Shown here one piece after another: positions 1 through 8,525 of a stretch of DNA of 64,000 nt. The DNA comes from DATKWD01 sp035529695 (GTDB lineage Bacteria; Actinomycetota; Acidimicrobiia; Acidimicrobiales; Salinilacustritrichaceae). The stretch is taken from NCBI GenBank assembly GCA_035529695.1, contig DATKWD010000074.1:4043-68042 (forward strand), given 5' to 3'. The position numbers were made by a program, and so were the translations under genes. Each line of letters opens with the position of its first letter. The first letter of the stretch is position 1. The notes beneath the pieces are model-generated. The model had not been told where the DNA came from, made no database searches, and was given only the letters and a program-made list of their open reading frames with translations.

Positions 1-354
1 GCCGACAAGGTCGAGCAGGTGCTGACCAATCTGATCGAGAACGCTGCGAAGTACGCGGACCCGACCGGGCTCCGCATCGTCGGCCGGGTCGAGGCCGACC
101 ATGTGTCGGTCGAGGTCGAGGACCGCGGCGACGGCATCCGGTCCGAGGACCTTCCGAGGGTGTTCACGAAGTTCTTCCGTGGCGATGACGGCAGCCCCAG
201 TGGCACCGGCCTCGGACTCTGGATCAGCCGTGGGCTCGCCGAGGCCCACGGAGGAACCCTCGATGTGGCGTCCCGGCCGGGTGAGGGCTCTGGATTCGTG
301 CTGTCGCTGCCGTTGGACGTCGCCGAATCAACTGGACCGCCTTGCGGCGCCTGA
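1..354 (+). CDS. Sensor histidine kinase, C-terminal ATPase domain (5' truncated by window edge)
   Basis: The frame is open from base 1, so the gene begins outside the window. What remains is a GHKL-type HATPase_c domain: an N box (NLIENAAKYA), a G1 box (DRGDGI), an F box (FTKFFRG) and a G2 box (GTGLGLWIS). These bind the ATP used to autophosphorylate the (missing) dimerisation-domain histidine. The protein ends about 20 residues after the ATPase fold, with no extra C-terminal domain. The response regulator and sensed signal cannot be deduced. It lies 17 nt before pheS, but a functional link is unlikely. The family call is secure; the identity is open. Confidence 0.9.
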   Translation, partial: ADKVEQVLTNLIENAAKYADPTGLRIVGRVEADHVSVEVEDRGDGIRSEDLPRVFTKFFRGDDGSPSGTGLGLWISRGLAEAHGGTLDVASRPGEGSGFVLSLPLDVAESTGPPCGA

Positions 355-371
355 GGCAGGGTTCGCATTCC

Positions 372-1370
372 ATGTTGGACGAGATCGTGACCCTTGCCGA
401 TGCTGCGGTGGCCTCCGTCGCCACCGCGGACGACCTCGATCAGCTGTCCGGGCTCCAGCGCGAGGCGCTGGGCAAGAAGGCACCGCTCAATGCGCTCAAG
501 CGGACGCTCGGCGACCTCGACCCCGATGAGCGACGTGAGGTCGGTCAGGCGATCAACGACGCGAGGACCCGTATCGAGGCGGCCTTCGCCGACCGTCGGC
601 ACGATCTCGAGAAGGCGGCACGTCGCGAGCGGCTCGATGCCGAGCGGCTCGACCTCACCGAGGTGCTCGCCCCACCGGTGACCGGCCACGTGCACCTCGT
701 GAGTCAGGCGATCGCCGAGCTCGAGGACACCTTCGTCGGTATGGGTTTCACGGTGGCCGAGGGCCCCGAAGTCGAGACCGACTGGCACAACTTCGAGGCG
801 CTGAACTTCCCGGCCGATCATCCGGCTCGCGACATGTACGACACGCTCTACGTGCAGCACGGGCCGTCCGGATCGACCTTGTTGCGCACGCACACGTCGC
901 CGGTGCAGATCCGGGTCATGCTCGACCAGAAGCCACCGGTGTATTCGGTGATGCCGGGTCGGACGTTCCGTCAGGACACCGCCGACGCGACCCATCTGCC
1001 GGTGTTCAACCAGATCGAAGGCCTCGTCGTCGACCGGGGCATCACGTTCGCCGATCTGGCCGGAACGATCGACGCCTTCACCAAGGCCTATTTCGGTGGT
1101 GATTTCGGTTCGCGCCTGAGGCCGTCCTACTTCCCGTTCACCGAGCCGTCGGCCGAGTTCGACATCCGTCGCCCCGACGGCACGTGGCTCGAACTCGGAG
1201 GGTGCGGGATGGTGCACCCCAACGTCCTGCGCAACGTCGGGATCGATCCCGAGGAGTGGAGCGGGTTCGCGTTCGGATTCGGCATCGACCGCCTCGCCAC
1301 CACCCGGCACGGCGTGAACGACCTGCGCGAGCTGATCACCAACGACATCCGCTTCCTGGAGCAGTTCTGA
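372..1370 (+). CDS. pheS: Phenylalanyl-tRNA synthetase alpha subunit
   Basis: Catalytic subunit of the (alpha-beta)2 class II PheRS, which charges tRNA-Phe in the cytoplasm. It has 332 residues, the usual length. An N-terminal coiled-coil arm (about residues 1-95) binds tRNA. The class II core follows, with motif 2 around FRQDTADATHLPVF (near residue 199) and motif 3 GFAFGFGIDRLA near the C-terminus. I chose the ATG at 372 because it gives the family N-terminus (MLDEIVTL). An ATG at 342 would overlap the kinase gene and add an unrelated basic tail. The stop overlaps the pheT start (TGATG), so the two subunits are translationally coupled. Confidence 0.97.
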   Translation: MLDEIVTLADAAVASVATADDLDQLSGLQREALGKKAPLNALKRTLGDLDPDERREVGQAINDARTRIEAAFADRRHDLEKAARRERLDAERLDLTEVLAPPVTGHVHLVSQAIAELEDTFVGMGFTVAEGPEVETDWHNFEALNFPADHPARDMYDTLYVQHGPSGSTLLRTHTSPVQIRVMLDQKPPVYSVMPGRTFRQDTADATHLPVFNQIEGLVVDRGITFADLAGTIDAFTKAYFGGDFGSRLRPSYFPFTEPSAEFDIRRPDGTWLELGGCGMVHPNVLRNVGIDPEEWSGFAFGFGIDRLATTRHGVNDLRELITNDIRFLEQF

Positions 1371-3727
1371 TGAAGGTGCTGTTGTCCTGGATGCGTGAGT
1401 TCGCGCCGATCGAGGGCGACCCGGTGCGAATCGGTGAAGAGCTGAGCGATCTCGGGTTGGCGGTCGAGGAGATGGAGTTGCTCGGCGCAAACCTCGAGGG
1501 GGTGATCGTGGCCGAGGTGCTCGACCTCAAGCCGCACCCGAACGCCGACAAGATCCAACTGGTCGACGTCGACGCCGGCGACGGCGAGGCGCTGCAGATC
1601 TGTTGCGGCGCGTTCAACATGTCCGTCGGCGACCGAGTGCCGTTGGCGACGCTCGGGACGACGATGCCCGACGGTCTGGAGATCCAACGGCGCAAGCTGC
1701 GGGGCGAGTGGTCCAACGGCATGCTGTGCTCGCCCAACGAACTCGGCCTCGGCGGCGACCCTGGGGGAATCCTGCTGCTCCCCGGCACGCTGCGCTCGGG
1801 AGTTCCGCTCGCCGAGGCGATGGGGATCAGCAACGACGTGCTCTACGACCTCGAGGTCAACCCGAATCGACCCGACGCCATGTCGGTGGCCGGGGTGGCA
1901 CGCGATCTGGCCGCTCGACTCGGGGTCCCCTTCGCCATCCCCGAGCCGGCCATTCGCACCGGCGGCGATGCGCTCGACGGATCGGTGGCGATCGAGGTGC
2001 TCGACGGCCGCCGGTGTGGCCGGTTCGAGTCCTGGCTGTTCCGCGACGTGACGGTCGGCGCGTCCGATCTGACGATCTCCAACCGTCTCACGCTGCTCGG
2101 CATGCGACCGATCAACAGTCTCGTGGACGTCTCGAACTACGTCATGCTCGAACTCGGTCGCCCCAACCACCCCTACGACCTCTCGAAACTCGGCGGTCGC
2201 GGGCTGCGGGTGCGGACAGCGGCAACGGGCGAGACCATGGTCACCCTCGACGAGGTCGAGCGGACCTTCACCGACGCGGACCTGCTCATCTGCGACGCAG
2301 ACGACACCCCTGTCGGCATCGCCGGGATCATGGGGGGCGCGGCCACCGAGATCGCCTCCGACACGACCGACGTGCTCCTCGAGATGGCGTGGTTCGAGGC
2401 GATGCCCATCGCGAAGACCTCGCGTCGCCTCGGCATCCGGACCGAGGCGTCGGCGCGTTTCGAGCGTGGCGTCGATCCCGAGTCAGGTGAGCTCGTCGCC
2501 CACCGCTTCGCCGAGCTCCTCGGAGCCACCGCTCAGCTCGCACCCGGCAAGATCGACGTCCTGGGTGCACTGCCCGCGCAGCCGACCGTCCGGGTCCGGA
2601 CCGACCGGGTGAATGCGATGCTGGGCACCGACCTGTCCGCCGAGGTGATCACCGACCTGCTCACGCCGATCGAGTTCGGGGTCGAGCCCGCAGGCGATGC
2701 CGATCTCGATGTTGTCGTTCCCACCTTCCGGCCCGACACCGAGACCGAGGTCGACGTCATCGAGGAGATCGCGCGGCATCATGGCTACTCGAACATCGCG
2801 CCAACGCTGCCGAGAGGTGAGCAGAGCGGCGGCCTCACGACCAGACAGCTCGACCGTCGTCGGGTCAGATCAGCGCTGGCGGGTCTCGGACTCGCCGAGG
2901 CGACACCGATGCCCTTCCTCGCTCCGGGGCAGTTGACCCGATGTGGCCTGCCTGATGTCGGGCTCGAGATCGCCAATCCGCTCGTGGCCGAGGAGTCGAT
3001 CCTTCGGACCGCGCTGCTGCCTGGGTTGGTGGAGGCGGTGGCCTACAACGCTCGACATCGGAACCATGGCATCGGGCTGTTCGAGATCGGGCACGTGTTC
3101 AAGCCGCCGCCGGACCCCGAGGCCCCGCTTCCCGACGAGCGCGAGCACGTGGCCGTGATTCTCGGCGGACGCGATGCCCAGGAAGCCGTACGTGTCTGGG
3201 GGACGCTGGTCGATCTGCTCCAGATCGCCGATGCTCGGGTCCGCAACCTCGAGATGCCGGGGCTGCACCCCACTCGGTCGGCGGTGGTCGAGGCGAACGG
3301 CACTGCGGTGGGTTCGGTCGGGGAGATCGACCCCGACGTGCTGCTGGCACACGACATCACCGAGCGCGTCGGATACCTCGAAGTCGACCTCGGCGTCATG
3401 CTCGACCTGCGGACTGACGACAAGCCGTTCCGCCCGTTCAGTCTGTTCCCCAGTAGCGACGTCGACCTCGCCTTCGAGGTCGACGCCTCCGTTCCGGCCG
3501 ACGCCATCGAGCTGACGCTGCGAGATGCGGGCGGCGAGCTGCTGTGGAGCACTGCCCTGTTCGACGTCTATCGCGGCGATCGCGTGGCAGCCGGCACCCG
3601 GAGCCTCGCCTACACGCTGCGGTTCCAGGCCCTCGACCGGACCCTCACCGATGCCGAGGTCGCCGATGCGCGGCAAGCCTGCATCGACGCCGTCACCGCC
3701 GCGCACCCCGCCACGCTGCGAGGATGA
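1370..3727 (+). CDS. pheT: Phenylalanyl-tRNA synthetase beta subunit
   Basis: Beta subunit of PheRS, 785 residues. Domains in order: EMAP/tRNA-binding OB fold (about 40-150, with PHPNADKIQLVDVD), the B3/B4 editing domain that hydrolyses mischarged Tyr-tRNA-Phe (about 210-390), B5 (about 400-470), a catalytic-like core that has lost its active site, and a C-terminal FDX-ACB anticodon-binding domain (about 690-785, starting FRPFSLFPSSDVDLAF). The start ATG shares a base with the pheS stop. The frame is open further upstream inside pheS, but that part is a shadow. Nothing is missing compared with the family. Confidence 0.97.
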   Translation: MKVLLSWMREFAPIEGDPVRIGEELSDLGLAVEEMELLGANLEGVIVAEVLDLKPHPNADKIQLVDVDAGDGEALQICCGAFNMSVGDRVPLATLGTTMPDGLEIQRRKLRGEWSNGMLCSPNELGLGGDPGGILLLPGTLRSGVPLAEAMGISNDVLYDLEVNPNRPDAMSVAGVARDLAARLGVPFAIPEPAIRTGGDALDGSVAIEVLDGRRCGRFESWLFRDVTVGASDLTISNRLTLLGMRPINSLVDVSNYVMLELGRPNHPYDLSKLGGRGLRVRTAATGETMVTLDEVERTFTDADLLICDADDTPVGIAGIMGGAATEIASDTTDVLLEMAWFEAMPIAKTSRRLGIRTEASARFERGVDPESGELVAHRFAELLGATAQLAPGKIDVLGALPAQPTVRVRTDRVNAMLGTDLSAEVITDLLTPIEFGVEPAGDADLDVVVPTFRPDTETEVDVIEEIARHHGYSNIAPTLPRGEQSGGLTTRQLDRRRVRSALAGLGLAEATPMPFLAPGQLTRCGLPDVGLEIANPLVAEESILRTALLPGLVEAVAYNARHRNHGIGLFEIGHVFKPPPDPEAPLPDEREHVAVILGGRDAQEAVRVWGTLVDLLQIADARVRNLEMPGLHPTRSAVVEANGTAVGSVGEIDPDVLLAHDITERVGYLEVDLGVMLDLRTDDKPFRPFSLFPSSDVDLAFEVDASVPADAIELTLRDAGGELLWSTALFDVYRGDRVAAGTRSLAYTLRFQALDRTLTDAEVADARQACIDAVTAAHPATLRG

Positions 3728-3730
3728 GGC

Positions 3731-3746
3731 TCGAACAAGCGTTCGA
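3731..3746 (+). promoter_or_regulatory. SOS box (LexA operator), perfect palindrome
   Basis: TCGAACaagcGTTCGA is an exact 6+4+6 inverted repeat and matches the mycobacterial/actinobacterial LexA consensus TCGAAC-N4-GTTCGA at every defined position. It lies 9 bp before the -10 box (3756-3761) of the small gene starting at 3770, so it covers the -35/spacer region, where LexA would block RNA polymerase. It begins 3 bp after the pheT stop. Confidence 0.85.
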
Positions 3747-3755
3747 CGCTTGTGC

Positions 3756-3761
3756 TAGCGT
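3756..3761 (+). promoter_or_regulatory. -10 box of an SOS-controlled leaderless promoter
   Basis: TAGCGT, preceded by TGTGC, with 8 nt to the GTG at 3770. The same TAnnnT-to-start distance recurs at many genes in this window, so the transcript probably begins at or just before the start codon. No clear -35 is visible; the LexA palindrome occupies that region. Confidence 0.6.
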
Positions 3762-3769
3762 CGGAATCC

Positions 3770-4084
3770 GTGGAATGGGACGACATCGAGGACTTCCGTG
3801 CACAGGACCGTCGACGCCGAGGGCCGATCACGATCGAGTTCGGATCGCTCTGGATGGCAGGCGTCGACGACGAGCCGTGGCGGGTCGAGTGGCTCGAGGC
3901 AACCGGAGAGCTGATCGCGGTCCAGCGTGACCCGGTCGACGAAATCGACGGGCCGGTCGTGCTGTTGGGACACCATCCGGTTCGTAGCGAGGTCGAGCGG
4001 GGCTTGCGTGGCTGGTGGCAGGTGTGCGGCCACCGGGGGTCATTGCCGTGGATCCGTCACCGCGGCGAGGAGCTCGGTGCGTGA
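3770..4084 (+). CDS. Small SOS-regulated protein of unknown function
   Basis: A 104-residue soluble protein that I cannot assign to a family. It starts VEWDDIEDFRAQDRRRRG, then has an apparent beta-rich middle with many Trp residues (SLWMAG, EPWRVEWLEATGEL) and ends GWWQVCGHRGSLPWIRHRGEEL. It has no signal peptide or membrane segment. The GTG at 3770 is preferred because it lies 8 nt after a -10 box; the in-frame GTG at 3752 sits upstream of that box. The perfect LexA box indicates induction by DNA damage, so a role in repair, damage tolerance or cell-cycle arrest is inferred, not shown. Its last 45 bases overlap the convergent MFS gene. Confidence 0.7.
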   Translation: MEWDDIEDFRAQDRRRRGPITIEFGSLWMAGVDDEPWRVEWLEATGELIAVQRDPVDEIDGPVVLLGHHPVRSEVERGLRGWWQVCGHRGSLPWIRHRGEELGA

Positions 4085-5425
4085 CCCTCGGTCGGTCGAC
4101 CGGATGGCGCTGGCTGCGATGATGGCGGCCGCACCGAGCATCGCTCCGACGATGTAGGCACGGGTGAACGACGAAGCCGTACCGTCGCCGCCGTACACCG
4201 CGGTCAGCACCGTGATCCCCATCGACGAGCCGACCTGAAAGGCCATGCGCTGGGCGGCCGATGCGATTCCCAGGTCCTCCTCGTCGACCGAGTTCGCAAG
4301 TGTCGCGTTCAGCGGTGGTTGGGCCGTGCCGTTGCCGACCCCTTGGAGGGCGAGGCCGGCGACGATCAGGGCGATGCTCTCGGACTGCGCTCCCGCGGCG
4401 AAGAGCAACAGTGCGACCGTGACGGCGGCTGCGCCGAAGATCGCCACCGGCCTCTCACCGATCCGCGAGGCGAGGTTGCCCCCCACCGGAGCGCTGGCGC
4501 TGAACACCGCCGGCCGGATCAGCATGAGCAACGAGATCGCCGACACCGAGTAGCCGAACAGGTTGTCGACGAGCAGAGGTGCGAGGACGAACCCGCCCAT
4601 GTAGGCAGCACCCTGGAACACCGAGGCGACCAGCGGTGCTCGGAAGTTGCGGCGCTGGAGGAACTCGAGCGGGAGAAGGGGCGCGTCGGCCCGCCGCTCG
4701 GCCCGCACGAACGCCACGATGCCAGCCGGCGCCAGGACCACCGCACCGAGGATCCACGGATCGGCGAGGCCGCGGATCGGCGCCTGGTTGAACGCGAACA
4801 TCAGCGACCCCGTGCCGATGGCCAGCGTGGCCGCACCGGCCACGTCGAACCGGACATCGGTCTTGCGCTCGGTGGTCTCGCGCAGCACCAGCGCCCCGAC
4901 GGCGACGGCCACGGCGCCGAACATCGCCTGCATGAGGAACAAGGTCGGCCATCCGAAGGCGTCGACCAGGGGTCCGCCGACGGCGAGTCCGATCGCAGGC
5001 GAGCCGGCGGCCACGAGCGACCACCAGCCGAGCGCCTTCACCCGCTCCTCGCGTCCGTAGACCGACATGATCAGCGCCATCGACGTGGGCTGGGTCGCGG
5101 CGCCCGTCACCTGGGCGAGGGTGCGGAACGCGATGAGGCTGCCTGCGCTCCATGCGAGTGCGGTGCACCCGGCCAACACGCTGGCGGCTGCGAACCCGAT
5201 CAGGAAGACCCGCCGGTGCCCGTGCAGGTCGCCCATCTTTCCCATCACGGGCAGCGCGAGCGCCGACACCAGGAGCGGGGCGCTGATCACCCACGCGAGC
5301 GTGGTCTCGGAGCTCCCGAGGTCGCGGGCGATCTCGCCGAGGGACACCGTCAGGATCGTCACGGGAAATGTCGTGGCGAACATGCCGGTCAATGCAGTGA
5401 GCAGGACTCTGCGTTGGTACGGCAC
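4040..5425 (-). CDS. MFS drug-efflux-type transporter (EmrB/QacA-like)
   Basis: A 461-residue polytopic membrane protein with at least 12 hydrophobic segments. The loop MGKMGDLHGHRRVFLIGF is the major facilitator motif A (GxxxDrxGrr) between helices 2 and 3. The motif C region of antiporters is around WWSLVAAGSPAIGLAVGGPL. This suggests proton-driven export of drugs or metabolites; the substrate is unknown. The GTG start is 8 nt after a -10-like TATCGT on the minus strand. Transcribed away from argC. Its C-terminus overlaps the SOS-controlled small gene by 45 bp, so strong SOS transcription could interfere with it. Confidence 0.85.
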   Translation of the reverse strand: MPYQRRVLLTALTGMFATTFPVTILTVSLGEIARDLGSSETTLAWVISAPLLVSALALPVMGKMGDLHGHRRVFLIGFAAASVLAGCTALAWSAGSLIAFRTLAQVTGAATQPTSMALIMSVYGREERVKALGWWSLVAAGSPAIGLAVGGPLVDAFGWPTLFLMQAMFGAVAVAVGALVLRETTERKTDVRFDVAGAATLAIGTGSLMFAFNQAPIRGLADPWILGAVVLAPAGIVAFVRAERRADAPLLPLEFLQRRNFRAPLVASVFQGAAYMGGFVLAPLLVDNLFGYSVSAISLLMLIRPAVFSASAPVGGNLASRIGERPVAIFGAAAVTVALLLFAAGAQSESIALIVAGLALQGVGNGTAQPPLNATLANSVDEEDLGIASAAQRMAFQVGSSMGITVLTAVYGGDGTASSFTRAYIVGAMLGAAAIIAASAIRSTDRGSRTELLAAVTDPRQ

Positions 5426-5433
5426 GGATCGGG

Positions 5434-5439
5434 ACGATA
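5434..5439 (-). promoter_or_regulatory. -10 box of the MFS gene (leaderless)
   Basis: TATCGT on the minus strand, 8 nt before the GTG at 5425. No convincing -35. Confidence 0.45.
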
Positions 5440-5462
5440 ACGGGCGGGCTCTGCGATCCGGT

Positions 5463-5491
5463 TTGGATGATTATGCAGATCTACGTATGAT
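5463..5491 (+). promoter_or_regulatory. Promoter of the arginine operon, leaderless at argC
   Basis: -35 TTGGAT (5463-5468), 17-bp spacer, -10 TATGAT (5486-5491), then 6 nt to the argC ATG at 5498. The spacer and -10 are AT-rich and weakly symmetric around AGATCT (5478-5483). Because argR is in the operon, an ArgR operator is expected here, but I see no clear match to a known ARG box. Confidence 0.7.
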
Positions 5492-5497
5492 CATCGA

Positions 5498-6505
5498 ATG
5501 ACCAGGGTGGGGATCATCGGCGGATCGGGCTTCGGCGGCGCCGAGCTGCTGCGTCTGTGCGCCGGTCATCCCGACTTCGAGGTCACCTTCGCGACCGGTG
5601 ACTCGCAGGCGGGCACCCCGGTCGGTGAACTCTATCCGAGCCTGGCTGCCGTGTACGGCGGGCTCGTGTACGTGGCGTTCGAGCCGGCCTTGGTCGACGA
5701 GGTCGATCTGGTGTTCCTCGCCCTTCCGCACGGCGCGTCTCAGTCGATCGTCGCTCAGATCCACGGTCGGGTGCGCTGGATCGTCGACCTCGGCTCGGAC
5801 TTCCGGTTCGGCGATGCCGACGTCTATCCCGCGTGGTACGACGACGTCCACTCGTGTCCCGAACTCCTCGACTCGTTCGCCTACGGCCTTCCCGAACTGT
5901 TCCGTGACGAGATCGCGGCCGCGACCTCGGTGGCGGTTCCCGGCTGCTATCCGACCGCGGCCGGCCTGGCACTCGCCCCGCTCACGAGGTCCGCGATCGT
6001 CGAGGACACCGGCATCGTGGTCGACGCGGTGTCGGGCGTGTCGGGCGCCGGGCGCGACAAGATCTCGTTCTGCGCAGCCGACGAGGACGTGTCGGCTTAC
6101 GGGCTGCTGACGCACCGGCACACCCCCGAGATCCAGAAGGTCATCGGCGCCGAGGTGCTGTTCACCCCGCACCTCGTGCCGATGAGCCGCGGGATGTTGG
6201 CAACCTGCTACGCACGGCCGACGGGTGCGACGTCGACCGCCGAACTCGTCGAGGTTTTCGACGCGTTCTACGCCGACGAACCGTTCGTCACGCGGGTCGA
6301 GGGGTCGCCGCACACCAAGTCGGTCCAAGGCTCCAACAGTGCACATGTGTCGGTGATGGCCGACGAGCGGACCGGGTTGATCATGAGCCTGTGCGCGATC
6401 GACAACCTGGGCAAGGGCGCGGCAGGGCAGGCCGTGCAGTGCGCGAACCTGCTCGTCGGGCATCCCGAGACAACCGGGGTGCCGATCCTCGGGGTGTACC
6501 CATGA
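5498..6505 (+). CDS. argC: N-acetyl-gamma-glutamyl-phosphate reductase
   Basis: Third step of arginine synthesis: NADPH-dependent reduction of N-acetylglutamyl phosphate to the semialdehyde. It has 335 residues. A Rossmann P-loop is at the N-terminus (GIIGGSGFGGAELLRL) and the catalytic cysteine is Cys150 in VPGCYPTAAGL. First gene of the arg operon. The ATG follows the -10 box by 6 nt, so there is no Shine-Dalgarno and translation is probably leaderless. The stop overlaps argJ as ATGA. Confidence 0.96.
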   Translation: MTRVGIIGGSGFGGAELLRLCAGHPDFEVTFATGDSQAGTPVGELYPSLAAVYGGLVYVAFEPALVDEVDLVFLALPHGASQSIVAQIHGRVRWIVDLGSDFRFGDADVYPAWYDDVHSCPELLDSFAYGLPELFRDEIAAATSVAVPGCYPTAAGLALAPLTRSAIVEDTGIVVDAVSGVSGAGRDKISFCAADEDVSAYGLLTHRHTPEIQKVIGAEVLFTPHLVPMSRGMLATCYARPTGATSTAELVEVFDAFYADEPFVTRVEGSPHTKSVQGSNSAHVSVMADERTGLIMSLCAIDNLGKGAAGQAVQCANLLVGHPETTGVPILGVYP

Positions 6506-7665
6506 GCGTGACCGCAGCCAAGGGGTTCGTCGCTGCCGGCATCCACTGCGGCATCAAGGACGGCGACGTTCCCGATCTCTCGCTCGTCGCGACCGCAGGT
6601 GCCGTACCCGTGGTGGCCGCTGCAGTGTTCACTCGCAACAAGATGACCGCCGCCCCGGTGCAGGTGTCTCGGCGGCACCTCGAGCTCACCAGGAACGAGG
6701 CCACCGCCGTGATCCTGAACTCGGGCAACGCGAACGCGGGGACCGGCGAGGTCGGCATCGGGGATGCCGACCAGATGTGTCGGCTCACCGCGGCGGCGCT
6801 CGGATGCGAGCCGCAGCACGTGCTGGTCTGCTCGACCGGCCTCATCGGCAACCGCCTACCGATGGACGTCATCACGCCCGGAATCCCCTTGGTGGCCGGC
6901 GAACTGGCGGCGACCGGCGGCCCGCTCGCGGCTGAAGCGATCCGGACGACCGACACTCACCGCAAGGAGTCGGTGGCCAAAGCCGACGGTGTCGTGGTCG
7001 GCGGGATGGCCAAGGGCTCGGCGATGTTGCGCCCCGACATGGCCACCATGCTCGCAGTGATCACCACCGATGCCGACGTCACTGCTGCCGAGCTGCAGTC
7101 GGCGTTGACCGGGGCGGTCGACGACTCGTTCAACCGGTTGACGACCGACGGTGCCCAGTCGACGAACGACACCGTGATGGTCCTGGCGAGCGGCAAGGCT
7201 GGTCGTCCCGACCTCGACACCTTCGCCGCTCAACTCCACGAGGTGTGTGTCGACCTGGCCACCCAGATGGCCAACGACGCCGAGGGTGCCACCAAGGTGG
7301 TTCGCATCACGGTGACCGGTGCTGCGTCCGATGCCGAGGCGACCCGGGGTGCCCGCGCCGTGGCCGAGTGTCAGCTGATCAAGTGCTCGTGGGCCGGCAA
7401 CGACCCGTACTGGGGAAGGATCGCGTCCGAGCTCGGGGCGAGCGGCATCGAGTTCGAGCAGTCGCAGGTCTCGGTGTCCTACGGCGAATTCGAGGTGGCA
7501 CGAGGCGGTGTCGACGCTGCCCACGACGCCGGCGGCCTCGCGTCGTACATGCAGCAGCGGTTCATCGACATCACCGCGGACCTCGGCGTCGGCGACGGTA
7601 CGGGGCACGTGCTGACCGTCGATCTGACCCATGGGTACGTCGACGAGAACATGGGGACGTCGTGA
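6502..7665 (+). CDS. argJ: Bifunctional glutamate N-acetyltransferase / amino-acid acetyltransferase
   Basis: Moves the acetyl group from N-acetylornithine to glutamate, so the pathway recycles acetyl; the bifunctional form can also use acetyl-CoA. It has 387 residues. The precursor is cut autocatalytically before Thr182 in the motif MATMLAVITTDA, and this Thr becomes the nucleophile of the beta chain. ArgJ explains why no argE is needed in the cluster. The start ATG overlaps the argC stop (ATGA). The open frame runs upstream into argC, but only the ATG at 6502 gives the family N-terminus. Confidence 0.96.
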   Translation: MSVTAAKGFVAAGIHCGIKDGDVPDLSLVATAGAVPVVAAAVFTRNKMTAAPVQVSRRHLELTRNEATAVILNSGNANAGTGEVGIGDADQMCRLTAAALGCEPQHVLVCSTGLIGNRLPMDVITPGIPLVAGELAATGGPLAAEAIRTTDTHRKESVAKADGVVVGGMAKGSAMLRPDMATMLAVITTDADVTAAELQSALTGAVDDSFNRLTTDGAQSTNDTVMVLASGKAGRPDLDTFAAQLHEVCVDLATQMANDAEGATKVVRITVTGAASDAEATRGARAVAECQLIKCSWAGNDPYWGRIASELGASGIEFEQSQVSVSYGEFEVARGGVDAAHDAGGLASYMQQRFIDITADLGVGDGTGHVLTVDLTHGYVDENMGTS

Positions 7666-8525
7666 TCGAGGAAGCGCAGCTCAGGGCCGATGTCCTCGTC
7701 GAGGCACTGCCGTACATCCAGCGGTTCCGCGACTCTGTCGTGGTGGTGAAGTACGGCGGGAACGCCATGGTCGACCCGCTGCTGGCCGAGCAGTTCGCCG
7801 AGGACATCGTGCTGATGCGCTCGGTCGGGCTCCGACCCGTCGTGGTGCACGGCGGTGGTCCTCAGATCGGCGAGATGATGGCCCGGCTCGGCAAGACGTC
7901 CGAGTTCAAGGACGGGCTGCGTGTCACCGACGCCGAGACCCTCGACATCGCCCGCATGGTGCTGGTCGGCAAGGTCAACCGCGACATCGTCGGCACCCTC
8001 AACGTGCACGGGCCGATCGCGGTCGGCCTGTCGGGCCAGGACGCCGGTCTGATCAGGGCCGAGGCCCGCAACCCCGACCTGGGGTTCGTCGGCGACGTCG
8101 GGGCCATCAACCCGTCGATCGTCGTCCGGCTCCTGGCCGAGGACCTGATTCCGGTCATCTCGACGATCGGCGCCGACCTCGAAGGGCAGGCCTACAACAT
8201 CAACGCCGACACCGTGGCCGGCGCATTGGCCGTGGCGTTGGGCGCCGAGAAGATCATCTATCTGACCGACGTCGAGGGACTGCTCGCCGACGTGGACGAC
8301 CACGGCAGCCTGATCTCGACGACCACCACCGTCGAGTTGGCGGCCAAGATCGACAGCGGCGAGTTGACCGGCGGCATGATCCCCAAGATCGAGGCCTGTG
8401 TCGCGGCGGTCGAGGGCGGCGTGACCTCAGCGCATCTGCTCGACGGCCGGCAGCCGCACGTGCTGCTGCTCGAACTCTTCAGCGACGCCGGCATCGGCAC
8501 CATGATCACCGGGGGCTCGGCATGA
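7662..8525 (+). CDS. argB: Acetylglutamate kinase
   Basis: Phosphorylates N-acetylglutamate, the usual feedback-controlled step. It has 287 residues of the amino-acid kinase fold. VVVVKYGGNAM (Lys30) and VVHGGGPQIG (about residue 64) bind phosphate and substrate; GGMIPKIEAC near the C-terminus positions the catalytic lysine. An N-terminal helix of about 20 residues before the first strand is typical of the arginine-inhibited hexameric form, so inhibition by arginine is likely. Starts with GTG, overlapping the argJ stop (GTGA). Confidence 0.96.
   Translation: MIEEAQLRADVLVEALPYIQRFRDSVVVVKYGGNAMVDPLLAEQFAEDIVLMRSVGLRPVVVHGGGPQIGEMMARLGKTSEFKDGLRVTDAETLDIARMVLVGKVNRDIVGTLNVHGPIAVGLSGQDAGLIRAEARNPDLGFVGDVGAINPSIVVRLLAEDLIPVISTIGADLEGQAYNINADTVAGALAVALGAEKIIYLTDVEGLLADVDDHGSLISTTTTVELAAKIDSGELTGGMIPKIEACVAAVEGGVTSAHLLDGRQPHVLLLELFSDAGIGTMITGGSA

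Noticed and set aside
4319..5440. A 373-codon plus-strand frame opposite the MFS gene
   Set aside because: The minus strand has clear membrane helices and motif A; the plus frame is Arg/Gly/His-rich without domains.
5471..5497. ArgR operator upstream of argC
   Set aside because: The AT-rich, partly symmetric stretch does not match a known ARG box well enough to annotate, although regulation by ArgR is likely.
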